A stretch of DNA of 64,000 nucleotides from Nocardiopsis listeri NBRC 13360 (GTDB lineage Bacteria > Actinomycetota > Actinomycetes > Streptosporangiales > Streptosporangiaceae). A program made the position numbers and the translations under genes. Shown piece after piece: positions 51,720 to 59,871 of the stretch. Numbering within the stretch: the first letter of the stretch is position 1; the number at the start of each line of letters is the position of its first letter. The stretch covers positions 62,001 through 126,000 of the forward strand of contig NZ_BCSH01000009.1 in NCBI RefSeq assembly GCF_001570765.1. The letters run 5' to 3'. Under the pieces are notes generated by a model that made no database searches, was not told the DNA's origin, and worked only from the letters and a program-made list of their open reading frames with translations.

Positions 51720-51990
51720 CAGGGGGCCGTGTTCGCTGCGTCCGGCCCGCAAGGGAGAGTCCTCACGGGCCGCAGCGGAGTTCTTCCGACCGTTGCGGCA
51801 GGTGTTCGAGTCGATCAACCAGACCTTCAAGGGTCGACTGGATCTGGAACGGCACGGGGGCCGCATCCCAGGCGGGGTGATGATCCGGGTGCTCCAGTGG
51901 GTCTTGGTGCTGACCAGGGCCATAGGGCACAACGACCGCATCGGCCAGCCGGTCCTACGCTCCCTGGCCGCCTACGATCACCGACCCCCG
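51720..51990 (+). mobile_element. IS982-family transposase remnant
   Basis: A reading frame gives SLRPARKGESSRAAAEFFRP, then LRQVFESINQTFKGRLDLER, HGGRIPGG, and NDRIGQPVLRSLAAYDH. This is the C-terminal third of an IS982 transposase. Upstream there is no N-terminal part and no frame-matched start, and the natural stop is lost (the frame runs on into the antisense of the acyltransferase gene). No inverted repeats or target duplication were found. This is a dead fragment between GH89-kinase and the acyltransferase. Confidence 0.75.
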
Positions 51991-52002
51991 GGGATCACTC
52001 AT

Positions 52003-52674
52003 CTAGTCGCCGGCGTTGTGCTCGTTGTAGGTACCGGCGCGCTCTTGGCCGGTGAGGTCGCCGATGGCGTCCATGATCCGATCGGTGATGACCCGACGGG
52101 CCTTGGCCGGGGCCAGATGATCGAACCCGGTGGAGAAGTCCAGCGGCTCGCCGAACCGCACGGTGAACCGGCGCGGGCGCGGCATGTTCGCACCGATCGG
52201 CTGTACCTCCTGGGTACCGCTGAGCCCGACCGGCACGACCACGGCCTTGGACTCCAGGGCCAGGTGCGCCACCCCGGTGCGGCCCCGGTACAGGCGCCCG
52301 TCCCGCGACCGGGTGCCCTCGGGATAGACCACGCAGGCCTCCCCGTCGTTGAGCCGGTCCAACATCATCTCCAGCGACATCATGGCGTCACGGGCGTTGC
52401 CTCGGCGCACCGGCATGGCGCCCAACGCACCGAACATCGTCTTGGTGAGCCGGCCCTTGACCCCGGGGGTCTCGAAGTAGTCCGACTTGGCCAGGAACCG
52501 GACCCGGCGCTGGGTGACCGACAACGGTATGACGACGCTGTCCACGAACGACAGGTGGTTGCCGGCCAGGATCACCGGCCCCGTGGCGGGGACGTTGTCA
52601 CGGCCCTCGATGGTCGGCCGGCACAGGGACCGGGCGAGGACCGCCGCGGTCTGCCGCAACGCACCGTAGAGCAC
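52003..52674 (-). CDS. Lysophospholipid acyltransferase (PlsC-like)
   Basis: 223 aa. The acyltransferase motif I is NHLSFVD (Asn-His-x4-Asp), and motif III is VVYPEGTRSRDGRLYRGR. These enzymes transfer acyl groups to lysophosphatidate at the membrane in phospholipid synthesis. The GTG at 52674 follows AGGGAGAACACAC. No transmembrane helix is obvious, so membrane association is peripheral. It stands alone, with a dead IS fragment on one side. Confidence 0.93.
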   Translation of the reverse strand: MLYGALRQTAAVLARSLCRPTIEGRDNVPATGPVILAGNHLSFVDSVVIPLSVTQRRVRFLAKSDYFETPGVKGRLTKTMFGALGAMPVRRGNARDAMMSLEMMLDRLNDGEACVVYPEGTRSRDGRLYRGRTGVAHLALESKAVVVPVGLSGTQEVQPIGANMPRPRRFTVRFGEPLDFSTGFDHLAPAKARRVITDRIMDAIGDLTGQERAGTYNEHNAGD

Positions 52675-52809
52675 GTGTGTTCTCCCTAGTCATGGGGTCG
52701 GACGCCGTGAGCGAGGGGACGGCCGAACCCAATGTAAGGGTGACCGATGGGTAATGAAACGCGCGCTCTCGAAAGAGTGTTCCAGGTCACTCGCCGGTCG
52801 TCGTGGTGT

Positions 52810-53733
52810 TCAGTCGATCGGTCGCCAGTCGGCGTTGGCCCCGCACACCACCAGGCACGGGTTCTCGCCCGGGACTCGGCCGGCCAGCCAAGCGGCGAAG
52901 GGCACCGCGGCGGCCGGTTCGGTGGCGATGCGGAATTCCTGCCACAGGCGGGTCTGCGCGCTGATGATCTCGGCGTCGGAGACCAGCGCCGGGGTGATGG
53001 GTTCGGCGCGCAACACCTCGAAGGGCACCCGACCCAGGGTGGAGGCGCCCAGGGCGGAGGAGGCCACCGAGCCCACCGGGGTGCTCACCGGTTCCCCGGC
53101 GGCCAACGCCGCGTGCATGCTCTGGCAGCCCCGCGGCTCCACGCCCACCACACGACGGCCGCCCGCGCCCAGGCGCACCCCCGCGGCCAGTCCGCCGCCG
53201 CCCACGGCCACCACGATCGAGTCGCAGTCGGGCACGTCGTCGACCACCTCCAGGCCGATGGTGCCCTGTCCGGCCACCACCAGGGCGTCGTCGAAGGCGT
53301 GCAGGTAGCGCGCACCCTCGGAGTCGGCCCGCTCTCGGGCGGCCTCGGCGGCCACCGCGTAGTGCTCGCCGAGCCGGACGATCTCGGCGCCGGTGGCCTC
53401 CAACGGTGCGGCCTTGGCCTGGGGGATCGTCTCGGGCACGTACACCGTGGCCCGCACGCCCAGGATGCTCGCGGCGGTGGCCACCCCCAGACCGTGGTTG
53501 CCGCCCGAGGCGGTGATGACCCGGTCGGTGGGTTCGCCGCCCAGGAGCGCGTTGAGCGCCCCTCGGAGCTTGAAGGCCCCGGTGCGCTGGAGGTGCTCCA
53601 ACTTCAGGATGAGGGGACGTCCGTCCAGTTCGGTGCGCATCACCGGGGTGTGCCGGGCGTGCGGGGCGATGCGTTCGGCGGCTGCACGGACGTCGGTGGC
53701 CGTGGGTACTGCGGGCGCGGTCATGGTGCTCAT
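52810..53733 (-). CDS. Threonine/serine dehydratase-like PLP enzyme
   Basis: 307 aa, fold type II PLP enzyme. The PLP lysine is Lys55 in TGAFKLRGAL, the substrate loop is ASGGNHGLGVA and the phosphate loop VAVGGGGLAAGV. Without a C-terminal ACT domain it resembles catabolic or unregulated dehydratases (threonine, hydroxyaspartate or related), not biosynthetic IlvA. It is divergent from a LysR regulator that probably controls it. The ATG at 53733 follows AGGGTGGGAAC. Confidence 0.9.
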   Translation of the reverse strand: MSTMTAPAVPTATDVRAAAERIAPHARHTPVMRTELDGRPLILKLEHLQRTGAFKLRGALNALLGGEPTDRVITASGGNHGLGVATAASILGVRATVYVPETIPQAKAAPLEATGAEIVRLGEHYAVAAEAARERADSEGARYLHAFDDALVVAGQGTIGLEVVDDVPDCDSIVVAVGGGGLAAGVRLGAGGRRVVGVEPRGCQSMHAALAAGEPVSTPVGSVASSALGASTLGRVPFEVLRAEPITPALVSDAEIISAQTRLWQEFRIATEPAAAVPFAAWLAGRVPGENPCLVVCGANADWRPID

Positions 53734-53760
53734 GTTCCCACCCTGTCGCTACCGGTGGTT

Positions 53761-53805
53761 AACTTAAAGTTGGGTCTGCTAAAGATCATTAAGCACAACT
53801 TTGTG
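53761..53805. promoter_or_regulatory. LysR-type control region
   Basis: AACTTAAAGTT (53761-53771) and CACAACTTTGTG (53794-53805) are two dyads in the AT-rich 103-bp divergent region. Both contain AACTT, and LysR regulators usually bind such paired sites. The first overlaps the likely dehydratase promoter. Confidence 0.5.
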
Positions 53806-53836
53806 CCACCTTTTGTCTGGGATCGGGGAGGGTCGG

Positions 53837-54745
53837 ATGCTGGACGCCAACCGGGTACGGATCCTGGTGGAGATCGCGCACGCCGGATCGATCACGGCCG
53901 CCGCCCAACGGCTCTCCTTCACCCCGCCCGCCCTGTCCCAACAGCTCACCAAGCTCGAACGCGAACTCGGCTGCCGCCTGGTCGAACGGGGCCGCACCGG
54001 CGCCACCCTCACCCAGGCCGGACAGGTCCTGCTCGAACATGGCGAGCGCGTCCTGGGGGAGTTGCGCGACGCCGAGGCGGCCGTGCGCGAGGTCGCCGGA
54101 CAACTCCCCGACCGGCTCTCCCTCGGCGCCTTCGCCAGCGCCGGAAAGGTCCTGCTGCCCGAGACACTGGCGGTGTTCGGCCACGAGCATCCCCACGTAC
54201 GGCTGTCACTGTCCGACATCGAACCGCCCGGCGGCCACGACCTGGTCGCCTCCGGGGACCTGGACCTGCTCATCACCCATCGCTACCCCGGAGTTCCGTT
54301 GCCCCGCGCCGGTGGGCTGCGACGCGAACGCCTCCTGGTGGACCCGCTCATGGTGGTGGCCCCAGTAGGACACCCCGTGACCGACACCGAGATGAGCCTG
54401 TCCGAGTTGGCCGAGGAGGAGTGGATCTGCGGAGCCCCGGGCATCCACAATCGGGTCAGCCTGGACATCGCGGTGGCCGCCGCCGGGGTCCACCTCACCG
54501 TGGCCTACGAGACCCGCGACTACGAGGTGGCCCTGGCACTGATCGAGGCCGGTGTGGGCATCGCGCTCATCCCTCGGAGCATCCTGGGCGCCGCCCGCGG
54601 CGACGGCTGGGTGAGCCGCCCCCTGCGCGGCATGGACCTGGCCCGCGAGATCTACACCGTGCACCGCCGCCGCCCACCCGAACCGGTCCCGGCCATGCTC
54701 GCCACCCTGCGCCGCGTCGCGGCCCGCACACCGCCCACCCCCTGA
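53837..54745 (+). CDS. LysR-family transcriptional regulator
   Basis: 302 aa. Winged helix-turn-helix MLDANRVRILVEIAHAGSIT and LSFTPPALSQQLTKLERELG, followed by a two-lobed effector domain (LSLGAFASAGKVLLPETLAV, ALIEAGVGIALIPRSIL). The ATG at 53837 has GGGGAGGGTCGG upstream; an in-frame extension to 53801 lies in the control region. It is divergent from the threonine dehydratase-like gene, its likely target. Confidence 0.93.
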   Translation: MLDANRVRILVEIAHAGSITAAAQRLSFTPPALSQQLTKLERELGCRLVERGRTGATLTQAGQVLLEHGERVLGELRDAEAAVREVAGQLPDRLSLGAFASAGKVLLPETLAVFGHEHPHVRLSLSDIEPPGGHDLVASGDLDLLITHRYPGVPLPRAGGLRRERLLVDPLMVVAPVGHPVTDTEMSLSELAEEEWICGAPGIHNRVSLDIAVAAAGVHLTVAYETRDYEVALALIEAGVGIALIPRSILGAARGDGWVSRPLRGMDLAREIYTVHRRRPPEPVPAMLATLRRVAARTPPTP

Positions 54746-54749
54746 CCGG

Positions 54750-55382
54750 CTACAGGGGTGGGGAGCCGGGTGGCCTGGGCGCGTTCCAGCGGTAGCGCAG
54801 CGACATCATCCGCATACCGAAACACACCAGGGCGCCCACCACGGCCACCCACCAGGCCGCGAAGCCGAACAGGTTCCCGACGACCACGATCCCCGCGCCG
54901 AGCATCGCGGGGATCGCGTACAGGCGCGAGTTGGCGCTGAGCACCGTCGGCACCCGGTTGAGCATCACGTCGCGCAAGGTGCCGCCCCCCACCCCGGTGA
55001 TCACCCCCAGGATCACCGCCTGCATCGGCCCGAACCCGTATTCCAAGGCCTTGGTCGATCCGATCACCGCGAACAGGCTCAGCCCCGCCGCGTCGAACAA
55101 CAGGATGGGCTTGCTCAGGTGGGTGAGCTGGCGGTTGAGGAAGAACGCCAGAGTCGCCCCCGTCAACGCGATCACGAGATAACGCCAGTCCTGGAACGTC
55201 GCGGGGGTGTCGCCCAGCAGGACGTCGCGGATGATGCCGCCGCCGATGGCGGTCACCACCCCCAGGACCATCACCCCGACGATGTCGACCCGGGCGGAAC
55301 GGATCGCCGTCAGGGCGCCGTCGAGGGCGAACGCGAAGACCCCGAGGAGGTCGAGGACGAGCAGAACATCGAACGAGGACAT
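54750..55382 (-). CDS. TRIC/UPF0126 family membrane protein
   Basis: 210 aa with about seven hydrophobic helices arranged as two homologous halves. Each half contains a glycine-rich GGGxxRD motif: VVTAIGGGIIRDVLLGDTP and VITGVGGGTLRDVMLNRVP. The family forms trimeric intracellular cation (K+) channels. The ATG at 55382 gives the family N-terminus SSFDVLLVLDLLGVFAFALD; a GTG 36 bp further upstream is possible. It converges with the LysR gene (4 bp between stops). Confidence 0.9.
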   Translation of the reverse strand: MSSFDVLLVLDLLGVFAFALDGALTAIRSARVDIVGVMVLGVVTAIGGGIIRDVLLGDTPATFQDWRYLVIALTGATLAFFLNRQLTHLSKPILLFDAAGLSLFAVIGSTKALEYGFGPMQAVILGVITGVGGGTLRDVMLNRVPTVLSANSRLYAIPAMLGAGIVVVGNLFGFAAWWVAVVGALVCFGMRMMSLRYRWNAPRPPGSPPL

Positions 55383-55477
55383 GAGCGTGCGCCTGAGAGG
55401 CGGTTCCCTTCCGGACACGAACCGAATTGCCGACCGCGGTTCACCACCCTAAGCCGCGGTGTCCTAAGGTGCGGCAC

Positions 55478-56332
55478 ATGTCGCAGACCGAATCCTTGCT
55501 CCTCACCCGTCATGAAGACACCCCCGACGACCGGGTACCCCCGGTCGTGCGCGCCGTCGACGTGGACTTCGTACGCGGCGGGAACCCGATTCTGCGCGGG
55601 ATCTCCCTGACCGTCCGGGCCGGGGAGCACTGGGCGCTGCTGGGGGCCAACGGCGCGGGCAAGAGCACCCTGCTCGGTCTGCTGGGCGCGCTCTCCCACC
55701 CCACCCGCGGCACCGTGGAGGTGCTCGGCCACCGCCTGGGCCGGGTCGACCTGCGCGAACTGCGCTCCCACATCGGCCACGTGAACCCCAGGCACACACC
55801 CGACGGGCCGCTATCGTTGCGCGAGGTCGTGTTGACGGGCCTGCCCAACACCACCGCGTGGCCGCCGCGCTGGACACCCGATACCGAAGAGGCCGACCGT
55901 TCCGAACACCTGATCGACCTGCTCGGGCTCGCCCATCGCGTCGACGCTTCTTGGGCCACCCTGTCCCAGGGGGAGCGGGGGCGCGCGCTCATCGCCCGCG
56001 CCCTGATGCCCGACCCGCGCCTGCTGCTGCTCGACGAACCCGCCACCGGACTGGACGTGGCCGGACGCGAACAGCTCATCGAACGGATCGACACCCTCCA
56101 GTACACCTGTCCCGAGCTGGCCACGGTCCTGGTCACCCACCACCTGGAGGAACTGCCGCCCGGCACCACGCACGCGCTGTTGCTGCGCGAGGGGACCCGC
56201 CAGGCCGCGGGTCCGGTCGAGGCGGTCCTGACCACGGAAGGGGTCGGCGCCTGCTTCGATCACCCGATCCGCCTCAGCCGTGTCGACGGCCGTTGGGCCG
56301 TCCACAGCGCCCGCACGATCCGCCGCCCCTGA
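55478..56332 (+). CDS. ABC transporter ATP-binding protein (ModF/YlmA-like)
   Basis: 284 aa. Walker A GANGAGKST (56-64), a degenerate signature LSQGERGRALIARAL in place of LSGGQ, Walker B LLLLDEPATGLD and a switch His in VLVTHHLEELPP. No permease is adjacent, and this subgroup often stands alone. An AAGGTG ribosome site precedes the ATG; a TTG start at 55427 would add an unlike 17 residues. The partner and the transported molecule are unknown. Confidence 0.88.
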   Translation: MSQTESLLLTRHEDTPDDRVPPVVRAVDVDFVRGGNPILRGISLTVRAGEHWALLGANGAGKSTLLGLLGALSHPTRGTVEVLGHRLGRVDLRELRSHIGHVNPRHTPDGPLSLREVVLTGLPNTTAWPPRWTPDTEEADRSEHLIDLLGLAHRVDASWATLSQGERGRALIARALMPDPRLLLLDEPATGLDVAGREQLIERIDTLQYTCPELATVLVTHHLEELPPGTTHALLLREGTRQAAGPVEAVLTTEGVGACFDHPIRLSRVDGRWAVHSARTIRRP

Positions 56333-56437
56333 CGGTTCCGCTCGCGTGGAAGGGGAAACGCGTGTCGGTCTTCCCACCGATCCGGCTCGGAGGGAGCATC
56401 GGGTGAGACCACCGAACCGAGGGCGGGAATAGAGACT

Positions 56438-57796
56438 ATGGAACACCTGGACGCGATCGTCATCGGCATGGGACCCGGGGGAGAGGTGGTGGCCGACAAG
56501 CTGCTCACCGAGGGGCGCCGGGTGGGGGTGGTCGAACGCGAACTCATCGGCGGTGAGTGCGGCTACTGGGCGTGCATCCCCACCAAGGTTCTGCTGCGCG
56601 CCCCCGAGGTGCGCGCGGAGGCCACCGAAGCGGCCGGGACCACCGATCCCGACCTGGACTGGTCGGCCCTGCGCGACTACCGGGACCAGATGATCCGTCA
56701 CCTGGACGACTCCAAGCAGGTCGAGGGCTACCGCGAACGCGGTGCCCGGGTCCTGCGCGGCGTCGCCAGGGTGGTGGGCCGCGACCCCTGGCGGGTGGCG
56801 GTGGGCGAGACCGAGGTGAGCGCCGACCACGTGGTGGTGGCCACCGGATCCAGCGCGGTGCGCCCGCCGGTGGACGGCCTGGACGACCTGGGTCCCGACC
56901 TGGTGTGGACCAACCGCGAGGCCACGACCCTCACCGAGATCCCGCCCCGCGCCCTGGTCATCGGTGGCAGCGCCGTCGGTGTCGAACTGGGCGCCTTCCT
57001 GACCGGGATGGGCACCAAGGTGACGGTCGTCCAGCGCGGACCACGGCTGTTGGACCGAGAGGACCCGCGGCTGTGCGCTCTCATCACCGAACGGTTCGAG
57101 GCCGATGGGGTGGACGTGCGCACCGGTGCCCAGGTCGAGTCCGTGCGCCGCGAGGGCGACGGTGTCCTGGCCACCCTCTCCGACGGCTCGAAGGTGCGCA
57201 CCGACGTGGTGCTCCTGGCCACCGGACGACGTCCCCGGGGAGACGAGCTCGGGCTGGCCGAACTGGGTGTGCAGATGGACGGGTCGGCGCCGTCCATCGA
57301 CGAGCACTGTCGGGTGGCCCCGGGACTGTGGGCGGTGGGCGACGTCACCGCGCGCGCGATGTTCACCCACGTGGCCAAGTACCAGGGACGGATCGTGGCC
57401 GACGGTGTCCTCGGGTCCCCGCGCACGGCCGACTACACGGCCGTGCCCCGCGTGGTCTTCTCCACCCCCGAGATCGCCGCCGTGGGACTGACCGAGGACC
57501 AGGCACGAGATGCGGGCGTGGACGTGGCCACCTCCGAGGTCGACCTCACCGAGGCGCTGGCCCGCCCCTGGACCTACGCCACCGACCCGGTCGGCCACCT
57601 CGGGTTGGTCGCCGACCGCGAACACGGGGTACTGGTGGGGGCCTGGGCGTTCGGGCCACAGGCCGCGGAGTGGATCCACACCGCGGCCATGGCGATCCGG
57701 ATGAGGCTGCCGGTGGAGGCGCTGCGCGACTCCATCCCGCAGTTCCCCACCTTCAACGAGGGTTACCTGGCCGCCCTGGACGCGCTCGACGTGTGA
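56438..57796 (+). CDS. FAD-dependent pyridine nucleotide-disulfide oxidoreductase
   Basis: 452 aa. FAD motif AIVIGMGPGGEVVADKLL, redox-active disulfide GGECGYWACIPTK (CxxxxC, class I), and NAD(P) motif ALVIGGSAVGVELGAFLTGM. The dimer domain is present, but the usual C-terminal His-Glu catalytic dyad (HxHPTxxE) is replaced by IPQFPTFNEGYLAALDAL. So it is not a standard lipoamide dehydrogenase or mercuric reductase, and its substrate is unknown. It is convergent with the siderophore-interacting protein gene. Confidence 0.88.
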   Translation: MEHLDAIVIGMGPGGEVVADKLLTEGRRVGVVERELIGGECGYWACIPTKVLLRAPEVRAEATEAAGTTDPDLDWSALRDYRDQMIRHLDDSKQVEGYRERGARVLRGVARVVGRDPWRVAVGETEVSADHVVVATGSSAVRPPVDGLDDLGPDLVWTNREATTLTEIPPRALVIGGSAVGVELGAFLTGMGTKVTVVQRGPRLLDREDPRLCALITERFEADGVDVRTGAQVESVRREGDGVLATLSDGSKVRTDVVLLATGRRPRGDELGLAELGVQMDGSAPSIDEHCRVAPGLWAVGDVTARAMFTHVAKYQGRIVADGVLGSPRTADYTAVPRVVFSTPEIAAVGLTEDQARDAGVDVATSEVDLTEALARPWTYATDPVGHLGLVADREHGVLVGAWAFGPQAAEWIHTAAMAIRMRLPVEALRDSIPQFPTFNEGYLAALDALDV

Positions 57797-57814
57797 GGCG
57801 TCCAGGATGGTGGC

Positions 57815-58663
57815 TCAGCCCTGGAGCGCGGCGGCCTCCTCGGCCTCCACACTCTTGTTCCACTCGGCCTTGGAGGCCTGCCAGCCGTCCTCGTTACGGC
57901 CCAGTCTCCAGTACCCGGAGATCGAGAGCTGTTCCTTGGCCAGGCCCAGGTCCACCCGCAGCATTCGGCGCAGGTCGCGTACGAAACCGGCCTCGCCGTG
58001 CACGAAGGCGTGCACCCGGCCGTCGGGGAACTCCAGTTCCCGCACGGCCGGGACCAGCAACGATCCGGGGATGGCGTCGCCACGATGCAGCCACCGCACG
58101 TGCACGTTCTCGCCCTCGGTGAGCTTCTGCTCCTCGGCGGTGTTCTCGACCTCCAGGAACACGTGCGCGGTGGCGCCCTCGGGCAGGTGGTCCAGGGCGG
58201 CGGCGATGGCGGGCAGGGAGCTCTCGTCCCCGGCCAACAGGTGCCAGTCGGCCTCCGGGTCGGGTGCGTAGGCACCGCCGGGGCCCAGGAAACGCAGCCG
58301 GTCGCCGTGGCGGGCGCCTGCGGCCCACACCCCGGCCAAACCGAGGTCGCCGTGGTGGACGAAGTCGATGCTCATCTCACGGGTGGCCGGATCCCAGGAA
58401 CGCACGGTGTAGGTGCGGGTGACCGGCCACTGATCCCGGGGCAGCTCGGCGCGCGCGGCCTCCAGGTCGAAGGTCTCGGGGTCCTCCGGGGCGGGCGCGG
58501 GGAACAGCAGCTTCACGTAGCTGTCGGTGGAGCCGTTGGTGTCGAACGCGGCGAGTCCCTCCCCGCCGAGTACGACCCGGATCATGTGCGGGGTCAGGCG
58601 CTCCACGCGCTCGACCCGACCGGTGTGCACGACCTGCTTCGGACGTGATGGCCGCTCTGACAC
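57815..58663 (-). CDS. Siderophore-interacting protein (ferric-siderophore reductase, ViuB-like)
   Basis: 282 aa. An FAD-binding barrel (RVVLGGEGLAAFDTNGSTDS, DQWPVTRTYTVRSWDPATRE, with the RTYTVR motif) is followed by the SIP C-terminal domain (HLLAGDESSLPAIAAAL). The enzyme reduces Fe(III)-siderophore complexes in the cytoplasm to release iron. A perfect DtxR/IdeR-type palindrome lies 19 bp upstream of the start, so it should be repressed by iron. No siderophore transport gene is visible in the window. Confidence 0.93.
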   Translation of the reverse strand: MSERPSRPKQVVHTGRVERVERLTPHMIRVVLGGEGLAAFDTNGSTDSYVKLLFPAPAPEDPETFDLEAARAELPRDQWPVTRTYTVRSWDPATREMSIDFVHHGDLGLAGVWAAGARHGDRLRFLGPGGAYAPDPEADWHLLAGDESSLPAIAAALDHLPEGATAHVFLEVENTAEEQKLTEGENVHVRWLHRGDAIPGSLLVPAVRELEFPDGRVHAFVHGEAGFVRDLRRMLRVDLGLAKEQLSISGYWRLGRNEDGWQASKAEWNKSVEAEEAAALQG

Positions 58664-58681
58664 GGCGCCCCCTCTCGCTCA

Positions 58682-58699
58682 GGTTAGGTGAACCTAACC
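58682..58699. promoter_or_regulatory. IdeR/DtxR iron box
   Basis: GGTTAGGTGAACCTAACC (58682-58699) is a perfect 8-2-8 palindrome, matching the TTAGGTTAGCCTAA-type consensus. It directly precedes the siderophore-interacting protein gene. Confidence 0.85.
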
Positions 58700-58746
58700 A
58701 AGGACACCGTAGGCCACCACGACCGAACCGGGCAAACCGACTTTCA

Positions 58747-59775
58747 TCAGGCGGGAACCGTGAACGCGGTGTGCGATCGGGCGTCGTGCTCGTCGACCCC
58801 GGCCCCCAGCGCCGCCACCCAGGCCGCGCCGCCCGCGGTGCAGCCCGCTCCCAGTACCGGCGAGGCCGTGCCCAGGGTGAGCTTGTGCGTCAACGACTCC
58901 CGCACCGGGGCGGATCGGGCCAGCACTCCGCCGGCCAACACCACCGGCGACCGTTCACCCGGAACGCGCACCTGGTGCACCGACTGGGCCAAGTGACCGG
59001 CGGCCGCGTTCACGATCACCTGCGCGGCGGCGTCGCCCTGGTGGTGTGCCTCGGTGACCAGCGGCGCGAACTCGGCCAGGGCGATCGGCGGGCCGGCCGT
59101 CAGGGTCCGGGCGAAGTTGCGGGCGTGCTCCTCGGGCAGGTGGTCGATTCCGTTGGGGCGCTGCCCCGGGATGACCCGTTTTGCGATGGAACGGGCCAGT
59201 GGACTGAGCTCACCGCCGATCCCCAGCTGCCGGGCGGTCTCGCGGGCCGCCTGATGCCCGATCCAGAACGCCGACCCCTCGTCTCCGATCAGCCACCCCA
59301 TCCCGTCCGCCGACCGGGCGCGCCGCCGACCCTCGACGCGGGTGGCGATCGCCCCGGTTCCGGCGATGAGGATGGTGCCGTCGCGTTCGGGCGTGCCCGA
59401 GGCGAAGGCCACCACGTCGTCACCGATGAAGCGCACGGCGCTCGGGGCCAGCCCGGCCTTGGTCATCGCCCGATCCATCCGTGCGCGGACGGCCTCGTCG
59501 CGCAGCCCGGACACCCCGGCCAGCCCGATGACGGCGGCGGCCACGGCCTCCCGGGCCCCGGGGCCGGACCGGTCCAACGCGGTGCCGATCGCCTCGGTCA
59601 GTTGTTCCGCGGCCCTTTCGGAGCCGTGGGTGTTGGGGTTGGCGCCCCCGGAGCGGGCTTCGCCCCGCCGCTCACCGGTCAGGGTGGTCACCAGGGCACG
59701 GGTGGTGGTGCCCCCCGCGTCCACCCCTACGACCAAGGTGGGGGAGGAGGAGAGAGGGTTTCGTCGTGTCGTCAC
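58747..59775 (-). CDS. BadF/BadG-type ATPase, N-acetylglucosamine kinase-like
   Basis: 342 aa, a second member of the fold in this window. Phosphate loops are VVGVDAGGTTTRALVTTL and ILIAGTGAIATRVEG; GWLIGDEGSAFWIGHQAARE and VVLAGGVLARSAPVRESL follow. It resembles NAGK-like kinases more canonically than the copy at 50662 (Asp in VDAGGT). It stands alone rather than in a glycan operon, between the iron box and the Eis-type gene. Sugar specificity is inferred from the family only. Confidence 0.87.
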   Translation of the reverse strand: MTTRRNPLSSSPTLVVGVDAGGTTTRALVTTLTGERRGEARSGGANPNTHGSERAAEQLTEAIGTALDRSGPGAREAVAAAVIGLAGVSGLRDEAVRARMDRAMTKAGLAPSAVRFIGDDVVAFASGTPERDGTILIAGTGAIATRVEGRRRARSADGMGWLIGDEGSAFWIGHQAARETARQLGIGGELSPLARSIAKRVIPGQRPNGIDHLPEEHARNFARTLTAGPPIALAEFAPLVTEAHHQGDAAAQVIVNAAAGHLAQSVHQVRVPGERSPVVLAGGVLARSAPVRESLTHKLTLGTASPVLGAGCTAGGAAWVAALGAGVDEHDARSHTAFTVPA

Positions 59776-59871
59776 GCACAGAGCGTGCCCCGGCCCCGGC
59801 CCCCTTACTCGCCCGACCCGCGCCGGAAAAATCGGTGGCCGTCATCTCTCATGGCCTGATAGTCATCGACC

